Source of the DNA: Adiantum capillus-veneris
Taxonomy: Eukaryota; Streptophyta; Polypodiopsida; Polypodiales; Pteridaceae
Assembly: GCA_014529385.2 (NCBI GenBank)
Contig: CM043949.1
Coordinates: forward strand, 112,859,977-112,923,976
Length of the DNA stretch: 64,000 nt
Reading direction: 5' to 3'
Shown here one piece after another: positions 10,772 through 20,581 of the stretch (positions are counted from its first letter, which is position 1; each line of letters begins with the position of its first letter). The notes beneath the pieces were generated by a model, which had not been told where the DNA came from, did not search any database, and was given only the letters and a program-made list of their open reading frames with translations. Made by a program: the position numbers and the translations under genes.

Positions 10772-11236
10772 TTAATCGAGCCTTGGGAAATTTAAGCAAG
10801 ACCCAATCATTTTGTTTAAAGGCTTGAGCTCTTCTGTGCTTATTAGCAGTAGCCTTTTGCCTTTGCTGTGAGATATAGATATCAACTTAATCTTTTGGAA
10901 AGATTTTTGCAGGTCTCGGCTATACTCATCTGTAGTGAAAATCTTCCCGTGTACCTTAAGTAGCAAGGGACTTTTTGATCTTCCCTTTATCACCTCAAAA
11001 GGTGCTTTTCCCGTAGAAGTATGTACAGTGTTATTATAAGCATACTCCACTAAGGGTAAGTACTTCTCCCATTGGGACCTTTGATCCTCTTCGGTTACAT
11101 AGGCTTTTAGTAGATCAAGAATTGTTAGGTTAGCTATTTCACTTTGGCCATCCATTTGCGCGTGATAGGCCGAAGAGAAGTTTAGCCTTGTCCCTAAATT
11201 CTCAAAGAGACCCTTCCAAAAATTAATGGTCATTCT
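10772..11236 (-). pseudogene. Element A integrase, C-terminal half of core
   Basis: The frame includes NFWKGLFENLGTRLNFSSAY, then AQMDGQSEIAN, where the third catalytic residue (the E of DGQSE) is preserved, and LVEYAYN. This is the second half of a Ty3 integrase core. The copia insertion cuts the frame just after the S-D-R-D motif that carries the second catalytic aspartate. The upstream half is at 16420-16829. Confidence 0.8.
11232..11236 (+). repeat. Target-site duplication of copia element (left)
   Basis: ATTCT at 11232-11236 is repeated at 16415-16419, directly outside the two LTRs of the young copia element. A 5-bp duplication is typical for copia integrase. Confidence 0.9.
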
Positions 11237-11464
11237 TGTTGGAATTAGGGTTGCAGAGAAACACACACAGCTTGGAGAAGACGAAGGAAGCTCAAGGCAC
11301 ACAATAGAGAGTGTTTCACTTAGTGTGCAATGGAAAAGATAGATAGCCCTAGAGTGATGGGCGTATATACAATGCACGGGGGAAAAAACCTCCTAAAGAG
11401 GGAAAAAATGCCCCGGCAGTCCTAGTGTGTTCACACACATCACTACCACATGTATATGGTAACA
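11237..11464 (-). repeat. Copia 3' LTR
   Basis: It starts TGTTGGAATTAGGG and ends ATGGTAACA on the plus strand. Next to it, at 11465-11476, lies a run that reads as a G-rich polypurine tract on the minus strand. It contains the 3-bp insertion relative to the other LTR. Confidence 0.95.
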
Positions 11465-11539
11465 AATCCCCCCTGGAGTGATGCGGTGAACGAGAGCTGG
11501 CACATGAGTAAAGGGAAGTGCCATGCCCTGAGGACAGGA

Positions 11540-14500
11540 TCAGTCCACAAAGGGGAGTAAGCCCAAAGCTTTGCGGAAAGCTTCAAGCTTCTCACGAGAC
11601 AATGCCTTTGTGAAAAGATCTGCAAGGTTGTCCTGTGTTGGCACATAAGCCAAGCTGATCTCTCCTGCTGAGAGCCTCTCCCTGACATAGTGGTAATGCA
11701 CCTCAATGTGCTTTGTGCGAGCATGAAAAACTGGGTTCCTCGCAACTGCCAATGCGCCCTGACTGTCAGTGTAGATAGTGTTGGCAGTGTCCTATCCAAC
11801 ACCCAAGTCGGCCATAAGGCGTCTGAGCCATACACACTCAACCGTAGCTGTGAAGACTGCCCTGTACTCAGCCTCACAACTCGAAGTGGCCACAGTAGGT
11901 TGCTTCTTGCTCAACCATGATATACATGAACTGCCAAGCATGAAACAAAAACCACTTGTGGACACTCGCGTGTCAAAACAACCAGCCCAATCTGAGTCCG
12001 AAAAAGCATGTAAGTCTGGCGGCAATGATCCCCCCTTGGGATAAAACAAGCCAAGATGTAAAGTGCCACTAAGGTAGCGGAAAATCCTCTTGACATCCTG
12101 CCAATGCTTAGACCCTGGGCTATGCATAAATCTGCTGACCTGCGAGACTGCAAACTGAATATCTGGCCTCGTGTTGCATACATAAATGAGGCAGCCAACA
12201 GCAGTTTGGTAAAGAGTGACATCAGCAGGATCGCCAGCATCATGTAGACTCAACTTCAAACCTGTTTCCATGGGAGTGGCAATAGGTTTGCAATCCTCAA
12301 GTCCAAACTTACATAGCAATGTCTCTATGTAACTTTTCTGACACAAGGCAATACCACCATCACACTGCTTAAACTGTATACCCAAGTAATGATGCAACAG
12401 CCCCAAATCTTTCATCTTGAAAGTGGCATTCAAATCAGCCTTAAATTCAGCAATATGTCTCTCATTTGGTCCAGTGATCAGCAAATCATCAACATAAAGA
12501 ACCACAATGAGAAATACATCATCCTCACGCTTTACATACAATGTGCTTTCTGTTGGACTGTTACGAAAGCCTCGTTTAACCAAATGAGTGTCAGCTTTCT
12601 CATACCAAGCACGAGGAGATTGCTTCAACCCATACAAAGCCTTCTTACATTTGCACACTTTGTCCTCTTGTCCTTTTATGACAAAACCGTGAGGCTGCGT
12701 TACATAAACTTCCTCAAATATGTCACCATTCAAGAAAGCAGTAACAATGTCTGATTGATGTACATCCCAACCAAAATGAGCTGCCAATGCACATAGAAAA
12801 CGTACAGTAGTCATACGACAAGTGGGAGCAAAAGTCTCTTCATAATCTATGCCTTTTTGTTGTGCATAACCCTTTGCAACAAGTCGAGCCTTATGGCGAT
12901 CGATCTCACCATCCGGCTTGCGTTTCAACTTGTAAACCCACTTCGTACCAATGGCCTTTTTGCCAGGAGGCAAATCACATAAAGTCCATGTGTCATTCTC
13001 TATAAGTGCATCATATTCTGATTTCATGGCAGCAATCCAATTTTCTGAATTCTGTGCTTCATCAAAAGATAGAGGCTCCTCAACATCATGTAAGCTAGAC
13101 ACAGCCAAAGCATAACAATCTGATGCATAAGATGCATGGCAAGAGCCTGAACGAGTACGACTAGATAAAGGTGCATCCAATTTACTGTCACGCAAAGTGT
13201 GCACCAGCCATTTTGGCATACCTCTAGCCTGCTCATTTTCAGCCCTTTCCTCATCAAGTACATCATGTACATCTGCATCAGTAATAGACTGATCTATAAC
13301 ATTTTCAGAAACCCCCATAGGCTGTACATTTGCCTCATTGGAACTTACATTCGTATTTCCACCACTGAAAAGAGGCAACAAAGTGTCATAAATGTCCTGT
13401 GAGCTTACATTACTGTCTCTAGTACATGACAGCAAGGGCTGAACAGAATCTTCCACAAACACTACATCCCGAGAAACCAGAATACGTTTTGTTTGCGGAT
13501 GATACAACCTGTAACCTTTGCTTTCAGCACTATAACCAACAAAAATACATTTGACAACCTTATCATCCAATTTTCTGCGCTGCACTTGTGGCACCAAAGC
13601 ATATGCCAAATAGCCAAAAACACGCATGTGCTCAATAGAAGGCTTTCTATCATGCCATGCTTCATATGGAGTAATAGACTGCAAAGCTTTCGTAGGACAC
13701 CTATTAAGTACATAAGTGGCACACATGATGGCCTCAAGCCAAAAAGAATGCGGCAAAGCTTGACTTTTGACCATACATAGTGCCATTTCCGTTAGTGACC
13801 TTTTTTTCCTCTCAGCAACACCATTTTGCTGAGGTGTATAAGGCACTGTACATTGGTGTTTTATCCCACGACTAGCCAGAAATGCATTAAATTCATGAGA
13901 CATATACTCCCCCCCTCGATCGGAACGGAGGGTGCCCATAGTACATTTTGAGACATTTTCAGCCATAGCCAAAAATTGTTTGAAGCACATAAAAACTTCG
14001 GACTTCGCTTTAAGCGGAAATACCCATGCATGCCTGGAGTAATCATCAATAAAAGTCACGAAGTACAGGTAATTGCCCAAGGACGGAGTTTGCATGGGCC
14101 CACAAACATCACTATGCACAAGCTGCAACCTGCATGTGGCCCTAACTGAACCATCCTTTGGAAACTTAGAACGTTGCATTTTACCCAGAATACAGCCTTC
14201 ACAAACATGTTTGACAGGTGCTTCAAGAGGCGGCAAAGAAGCAACCATATCAGATTTCTGCAAACGCAGCAAACTGGCAAAATTCAGATGACCAAAATGT
14301 GCATGCCAAAGTTTTGCATCTGAAATAGCCCTTGAATCTGCAACAGCATTTGCAAAATTTTGTCCACACTTGTCATACAAAGTGAGCTTATACAGCCCAC
14401 GGCACAAAAGCCCAGATGCAACAATTTCATCACCAAAAGTGAGATCATGAACTGTACATCTGTCATCCACAAATTTGACTACAAGTCCAAGTCTAGCAAG

Positions 14501-14899
14501 TGCGGATACAGACAAGAGATTCTTCTTGATCCCAGGTACATAAAGTGCATCAACAAGTGTGAAGGAACTGCCATTAGCAGCAGTGAGCACAATCTTTCCA
14601 ACTCCCTGAACTGGATAAGAGGCGTTGTTGGCACAAGTGACTGAATTCCCATGAGGGACAGACTCGAGAGAGGTAAACAATTCACGATGTGAGGTAATGT
14701 GCTTTGTAGCACCACTGTCGAAATACCACACATGTGAATCTGCAGCAACTGACAAGCATGCATCATGGACAACAGGATTGTAAGTGCACTCTGCGCTAAA
14801 AGCCCATTCTGCATCAACATCAGCATCACAATCTCCTTTCACAGAAGACTCAACAATGGCTGCATTTTGTAGTGGATCCAGCATTTGCTGTGGAACCAC
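11540..14899 (-). pseudogene. Copia pol (PR-INT-RT-RNase H) with one nonsense codon
   Basis: The frame opens near 14932 and has no ATG near its start. Protease motif DSGAT follows WYF. The integrase zinc-finger region (LWHAHFGHLN ... CEGCILGK), the DDE core (HSDVCGP, RSDRGGEY, NGVAERK), RT with YVDDLL, and RNase H with SDSDWAG follow in order. TAG at 11792-11794 stops the frame after DLGVG. The same frame continues for about 84 codons with conserved RNase H residues (TKHIEVHYH, DLFTKAL) to TGA at 11540. The change looks like CAG to TAG. Full length would be about 1120 codons. It probably makes a truncated RNase H now. Confidence 0.9.
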
Positions 14900-15827
14900 C
14901 CTCTTTCTTCTTAGCCTCTTTGGCTTTCAACTTAGGACACGACTTGATCAAGTGATCATTGGCTTTACAATAATGGCAACGCATCTTCTTTTTTCCCTTA
15001 TCACCAGAATTGCTAGACGAAGTGCTGCCAGCAGAAGCATTAGGAACAGAATTTTTGCCACTCGCAGCAGAACCATAAGAATTGGCTGCATTACTATTAC
15101 CACCCTTTCTTTGAGAAGCAATAAAAGCCTGTTCAACTGCACGCTGCCTAGTCCTGTTTTTTCTAGAAAGTGACTCTTGCAACAGCAATGTGCATAATGC
15201 ATCAAACTTGACAACTTCAGGATTTCCTTGGGTCATGAGTCTCCAAGTACTAGCAAAAGTCTGGTAGGAATCTGGTAAGGCATCAAGAACAATCTGCACA
15301 AGGGAACTGTCCGAAATGACTTCACCTGCAGAAATGAGTTGCTCATTGATATCCTTGACACTAGCAAGGAAAGTGTCCATATCATCTTCCTCATGCATAA
15401 TCTTCGACTCTAGCTCTTTACGCAGCAAAGCAATTTTAGCCTCATTGCGGCTTGCATAAAGACCTGCTAGAATATCCCAAGCCTGTTTTGCAGATTTTGC
15501 TGAACGGATGTGAGGAATAATGGTGCACTTCACAGACAACGCAATCAATGCATGAGCTTGCGCATCCTTAACATCCCAACGAGCTTGTTCTGTCGTAGGC
15601 AAAACAACTCTAACAGCTGCAATCCTTGCAGCAAGACCTGCAACATCCTCAATATCGCCTACATCTTCAGAACCAGGACGTACATCAATGCCCTGCACAA
15701 TGTTCCAGACACCTTTTGACACAAGAACATGTTGCATCATATAAGCCCACATAGGGTAGTTGTCCCCATCCAACCTGTCCTCAGCAGCAAACATCTTGAA
15801 CACATCTATGTTGTTGTTGTCAGCCAT
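14850..15827 (-). CDS. Copia gag (capsid/nucleocapsid)
   Basis: I chose the start MADNNNIDVF at 15827; a longer in-frame ATG at 15887 adds 20 residues without family likeness. The protein has the UBN2-like capsid region (LDGDNYPMWAYMM, then LSVKCTIIPHI, KQAWDILAGLY) and one CCHC zinc knuckle, CHYCKANDHLIKSC. It ends at TGA 14850. The pol frame is shifted by +1 and overlaps the gag end by about 80 nt, whereas many plant copia elements have gag and pol in one frame. Confidence 0.9.
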   Translation of the reverse strand: MADNNNIDVFKMFAAEDRLDGDNYPMWAYMMQHVLVSKGVWNIVQGIDVRPGSEDVGDIEDVAGLAARIAAVRVVLPTTEQARWDVKDAQAHALIALSVKCTIIPHIRSAKSAKQAWDILAGLYASRNEAKIALLRKELESKIMHEEDDMDTFLASVKDINEQLISAGEVISDSSLVQIVLDALPDSYQTFASTWRLMTQGNPEVVKFDALCTLLLQESLSRKNRTRQRAVEQAFIASQRKGGNSNAANSYGSAASGKNSVPNASAGSTSSSNSGDKGKKKMRCHYCKANDHLIKSCPKLKAKEAKKKEGGSTANAGSTTKCSHC

Positions 15828-16174
15828 GGTAAATGCTGCACCTGATGTGAAAACTGCCCGAAAATAGGAGAAATGGAGCGGGAACAACTTGTGCTATATA
15901 GCACAAACCGTAGAAGACTATAAGGCACCTGTTATGCAGAAAACGGCATTGACAGAAAATCTGCACAAAATGACAAAATAGCCTGTGCAGTACTGCCCGT
16001 AGTGGAAACGGAGGCCGAAATGAGCCCAAATAAAAATTCTGAGCAGACCAAGCTCTTCGAGCTTGCCCAAAATATTTGTCGACCTGCGAACGCTCGCCAA
16101 AGCTCACTGAATTCGGAGAAAGTGAGCAGGCGTGTGCTGGAGCAGCTGGCGACTAAGCCCGGGAGGACGTGACC

Positions 16175-16187
16175 TGCTCTGATACCA
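16175..16187 (-). promoter_or_regulatory. Copia primer-binding site (tRNA-iMet)
   Basis: On the minus strand this reads TGGTATCAGAGCA, the classic plant initiator-methionine tRNA complement, two bases inside the 5' LTR. Confidence 0.95.
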
Positions 16188-16189
16188 AT

Positions 16190-16414
16190 TGTTGGAATTA
16201 GGGTTGCAGAGAAACACACACAGCTTGGAGACGAAGGAAGCTCAAGGCACACAATAGAGAGTGTTTCACTTAGTGTGCAATGGAAAAGATAGATAGCCCT
16301 AGAGTGATGGGCGTATATACAATGCACGGGGGAAAAAACCTCCTAAAGAGGGAAAAAATGCCCCGGCGGTCCTAGTGTGTTCACACACATCACTACCACA
16401 TGTATATGGTAACA
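16190..16414 (-). repeat. Copia 5' LTR
   Basis: This 225-bp LTR ends GGTAACA at 16414, followed by the ATTCT target duplication. It is nearly identical to the copy at 11237-11464. Confidence 0.95.
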
Positions 16415-16419
16415 ATTCT

Positions 16420-16829
16420 AGGATCTCTATCCGACATTATGGACATTGGCAAGCCGTGGTACTTGAATATTTGTGATATAAAGAGGGTTGTCATTTGATG
16501 GGCTTTGATAGTCTTTTTGACAGGTATAAAATGTGTTGTTTGCTAAATCTGTCTACTATCGTCCATATTCCTGTATTCCCATGGATAGGCAATCCAATGA
16601 TAAAATTCATGGATACGCTCTCCCATGGTGAATTAGGAATTGGCAAAGGTTGAAGCAATCCAGGTTGCCTCCCTCTATCAAACCTTGTCTTTTGGCATAC
16701 CACACATTTTGAAACATACTCTTGTACGTTCGCTTTCATGGTAGGCCAATAGAAATATGTTTCTATTCCTTTTAGGGTAGACTGAATTCCCCTATGCCCT
16801 GCATACGGAGGAGCATGAGATTCATACAT
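16420..16829 (-). pseudogene. Element A integrase, zinc finger and first half of core
   Basis: Frame: HAPPYAGHRG (the two histidines of the HHCC finger), SKCVVCQK (the two cysteines), then SVSMNFIIGLP, where the first catalytic D appears as N, and VDRFSK. It continues with decay to S-D-R-D near 16430, where the copia element was inserted. The N-terminal 39 codons are also present as a second upstream copy. Confidence 0.8.
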
Positions 16830-16947
16830 TACTTACTCTTGTATGTCCACTTTCATGGTAGGCCAATAAAAGTATGTCTCTACTCCTCAAAGAGTAGGTT
16901 GAATGTCTCTATGCCCCGCATAGGGAGGAGCATGGGATTCATACATG
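16715..16947 (-). repeat. In-frame tandem duplication of integrase finger
   Basis: Two copies with a 117-bp period (about 16715-16830 and 16832-16947) both encode MYESHAPPYAGHR and FYWPTMK. The upstream copy has in-frame stops and differs at roughly one base in six. 117 bp is exactly 39 codons. Confidence 0.85.
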
Positions 16948-17021
16948 ACTCTCTCACGAAGGGAGTGAGTGACACATAGCCTATTGCCATGGAGAAGATA
17001 AGCATCCTGCAAGGTGAATGG

Positions 17022-17350
17022 TTACTCTTTCTTCCCCAAAGCAAGGGCTGACATTATGTCTTTAAAGTCTGGGTCAGTAGCATACTCATCTATCATAGAA
17101 GATAGATCATTGTGAGTTGCTATTGACATAGCATTAACTTTTGGTCGTCGTGAAAGTGCATCAGCCACTTGATTGTGTTTACCAGCAATGTGAGCAATGT
17201 GGAAATTAAATTGTGAAAGAAAATTTACCCACCTCATTTGTTTGTCGGAAAGCTTTGTTTGCGTCATGAAGTACTTGAGACTTTGATGATCTGTTCGTAA
17301 GATGAATGGAGTCCCCAATAGATAGTGCTTCCATGTTTCTAGTGCATGTA
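17022..17350 (-). pseudogene. Element A RNase H, C-terminal part
   Basis: Frame VLHALETWKHYLLG, then LRTDHQSLKYF, then HIAGKHNQVADALSRR is the second half of a Ty3 RNase H and its linker. It is the continuation of the frame at 22102-22496; element B separates the two. The join falls in the conserved KEMLAVLHALE segment. Confidence 0.85.
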
Positions 17351-17355
17351 GAACA

Positions 17356-18866
17356 TGTAACATTTAATGGCCTGAAAACTTGTGTGTAGCGGAAATTAGC
17401 ATGAACATAGTGGGCATTTTCTCATTAGAATAGATTCCTAATGAGAATTACAAGAGTGCTTGGGTGGAGAGAGCAACAAAAAGCATAACACCTAGTTCGA
17501 TAGAATCAACAATACTTTCAAAAGAGAGAGAAATTAAGCTATTGACAACAGTTGAGGACCGGATTTGCATGGAGCCGGTCCCCCCTCCAAAAGGCTTTGT
17601 ATTATAGTTTCTCCCATCAAGAGAGACATTGTGCAATACAATTCTTTGTGTTCCTTCGAGACTAGCTAGTGCAATGAAGATGAAAGCTTCATGCACTAAG
17701 CAAAACACTTAGTAAACACAACTTTAATTATCCCCGTTCTCAGACCCAAGACCTCACACACCTTCGAAGATGGTAAGAACTAGCAGGGTATGAGAGTAGA
17801 TTGAGAGGAAGAAGGAGTATCTTACGAGAAAGATGTACATCTCCTCACATAATCACTCATATTAGCATAGCTTTAGCTTAGTAATTAGCTTGGTAGAGGA
17901 GATGAGCATGCATTGAAGCTTGGCTCTTGGTTGGAAGCCAAGAGTGTGTCGATGTAGGCTTCTATCTCACAAGCTTGGAGTAGGTGATGAGCTCTCCATT
18001 AAAGCTTGGGAAGAGATAGTCTTCTCTTTCTTCACACATGAGATTGTGTGAGTGTGTGTGTGTTAATGCCTTGCAAAAATCAGCCCCCCCTCTCTCTCTC
18101 TCTTGGGCGAGCCCTCTTGCTATTTGCTCTTGCAGGCTCCCCATTGGACCTCCCCAAGTCAAGCCAATGGCTATTAAGCAGCATAAGCGATAGCCTTCTG
18201 ACATGTGTCCCCCTTTCCCCTTTTGTGAGAGCTTTAGGTAATTTAATAATTAAACTAAACTCTCATTGGACCCCTTTGCCTCCTGGCCAATAGGAATCAG
18301 GCAAGCCATTGGGCTCCTGAATGGTCATTGGACCCCTTGGGAGATTGTCCAATAGTCTTCTAGGAGACTTAATTCTCATTGGTTCTTTTATTAAGTGTTT
18401 TTAAATTGATTAAACTAGATTTACTCTAGCCTAATTCTCATTGGTCCACCTCCAAGGCCATCTAATAGGAATTGGGCACACCTTGTGGGCATCTGGGCTA
18501 GGGAGCTGACATGTGTCCCTAATTCCCTTTCTGTAAAGGGAGCCTGTGTGTGTGTGTGTGTGTGTGTGTGACTTTCTCTCTCATCCCCGAGAAGAAGGGC
18601 TCGCCCCCTCCCATGTAGGGATATGCAAAGACTTTTTAGTTACACACACAAAGCATCCAATTTCCCCTAGGGTTGACCTTTGGACACAACCTTTGAATTT
18701 TGGAACCTTAGCATTTTGGAAGTCTTAATGGGCTGAACCTTAGGGTCTTTTTAGCCCATTGTTGCACATGGCTCTTTTGCAGATGCGCCCCCCTTTGGAT
18801 CCCTATTTTCCCTCCTTTGGATCCCTACTGTGGCCGGTCTGCTAGCTTAACCAATATTCTAGCTTT
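17356..18866 (-). repeat. Element B 3' LTR
   Basis: It matches 20582-22085 closely, including the (GT)n tract at 18546 and the CCAAT/ATTGG array at 18130-18460. It stops at ATTCTAGCTT, about 11 bp short of the other LTR's end, and passes straight into gag-derived DNA. Confidence 0.9.
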
Positions 18867-18870
18867 TTCT

Positions 18871-20179
18871 CCCCTGGGGGCTTATTATTTCTTTTAGCCC
18901 CCGTTTGGAAATTTATTCGTGAGGCCACCATAGTATGGTGTATTACCGCCGATATGGTACGTGGCCTTTGGGAGTTGACATACTCCGCCATTTCTTCGGT
19001 TAAGCCCGCACAAAATTGTTGCTTTTGCTCTCCAAAATCCAACTTTTTAAAGACAGTGGCTTTGAGTTGTAGGTCCCAAAACTTGTCTACATATTTGTGG
19101 ATGGATTCATTGGGAGAGAGCTTTAAGTTTCACCATTCGGTGAGTACTTTGTCTTTGGCATTGGTGTCCAAAAACTGCTTCATAATGGAAGCTCTTAAAG
19201 CTTTCCATGTTCGTGGAGCTTCACCGTTGGCTCGTAGTCTAGACCGCCATTGCCTGGCGGACTTTTGAAAGTGCATAGGTACATGGCGTAGCTTAGAGGA
19301 CTCCGTGAAGCCCTCAACTCCAAACGCCGCATCAAATTGGTGGATAAAGGCCAAGACTTTGTCCGTAGCACCAAAGGTACCATCATAGGTAAGGAAAGAG
19401 ATGCTCTTCCCTCCCTCTTTGAGCTTCTTCAGCTTGGATGACCTCTTCCATGCGGCATAGGATTTCCTATGGCCTCTTCTTTTTTATGGTTCAAAGGTTG
19501 CACCATCACTTTCTTCAGAAGGTGAAGAATTTGAAGAAGGTCGAGAAGAGGGTGACCTCTTTCTTGCCTTTTTCTTGTCTTGATCTTCACCATCACTTTC
19601 ATAAGAGGAAGAGGATGAAGAAGATGGAGAAGAGGGTGTCCTCTTTCTCGCCTTTTTCTTCTCTTGCTTTTTATCATCCCTCTTTGAATTATGGCGTGGA
19701 GAAGAGTGTGATGGTCTTCTCCGCTTTGGTGGTGATGGAGAGCGTTTAGCCCGCCGTCTTCGTGGAGCCATCTCCTCCGAGGTGGCGGGAGACTCACTTC
19801 TTTCTCGTTCCTTCGGTGGAGGCTCTTGAGTTATCCTTCGGGAAGGAGATGCATCATCAAGAAGTAAATTCTTGAGCCCTTCGTACGGATTCTCCCCTTC
19901 GTACGAATTCTCTTCTTCTTCCCGAATCGGAGAGAGACCTCTTTTGGGAGTCTCACAAGGAGGCTTCCTAGGTGTTATCTCGTCATGGTGATGAGCTTGG
20001 AGAATCCCATGAGCACGGAGCTGCCGTTGCACTTCACTTTGGAGAGATGGATTGCCCATGGCTTGTTGAAGCCTAGAAACAAGATAGTTAACAAGCATTG
20101 AAGCATCATTAGTAGCTTGCTCATGAGCAAAATCAAAGTTATCAACATTAATTTCACTCTCTTTACTATTGTCAGCCAT
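18871..20179 (-). pseudogene. Element B gag with RS-like domain
   Basis: Start MADNSKESEINVDNFDF at 20179. Residues about 110-230 form a serine/arginine/lysine-rich low-complexity stretch (PRRRRAKRSPSPPKRRR, then poly-S). A Retrotrans_gag-type domain follows (FIHQFDAAFG, SSKLRHVPMHFQ). In-frame stops lie at 19484-19486 and 19130-19132; the second is TGA where element A has an Arg codon, consistent with CGA to TGA. The frame runs out at the deletion near 18866, before any zinc knuckle. Confidence 0.8.
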
Positions 20180-20568
20180 TCTAACAACTTTTAGGTGTAC
20201 TTTGGCACTTCAAGCCCTATTTGCTACTCCTCTTTACCCCTTTAGAAAAAGCACTCAAGCTACTGTACCCGCGGCTCGAATACCATTAATTGCAAGGAAT
20301 AGAAGAGAGGGTCTTTCGACACCAAAACAGCACCGGCTCCTGTCAAGCTTCTAATAGCTCAATAGTGGTTAAGCCATAGGCAAGCCCCATAGGACTCCAC
20401 TATTAAAACCATAGCTCTCGACGGTGATGCCCCGTTAATTGCACAAAGGGAGGCGCACTACAAGGCTGAAAAATCCCTATTCTACTTACTCACAGGCAAT
20501 TAATAATACCAACCATTTATAGCTGGCTTGAGGACCACCCTTCTTGAGCAAGAAAAGATAAACCTTGT

Positions 20569-20580
20569 GCTCTGATACCA
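20569..20580 (-). promoter_or_regulatory. Element B primer-binding site
   Basis: The minus strand reads TGGTATCAGAGC just inside the 5' LTR, the same initiator-Met site as the copia element. Confidence 0.9.
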
Positions 20581-20581
20581 A

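Larger units (their letters stand above)
11237..16414 (-). mobile_element. Young Ty1/copia element, near complete
   Basis: The element is 5178 bp, TG...CA bounded, with 5-bp ATTCT target duplications. It carries LTRs of 228 and 225 bp, a canonical primer-binding site, a polypurine tract, gag and pol. The LTRs differ by one substitution and one 3-bp indel, so insertion was recent. Its domain order (PR-INT-RT-RNaseH) is Ty1/copia. The only visible coding defects are an in-frame TAG in RNase H and a frame change between gag and pol. Confidence 0.95.

Noticed and set aside
14360..14644. Plus-strand frames across 11.7-15.7 kb
   Set aside because: All overlap conserved copia gag-pol motifs on the minus strand and are shadows.
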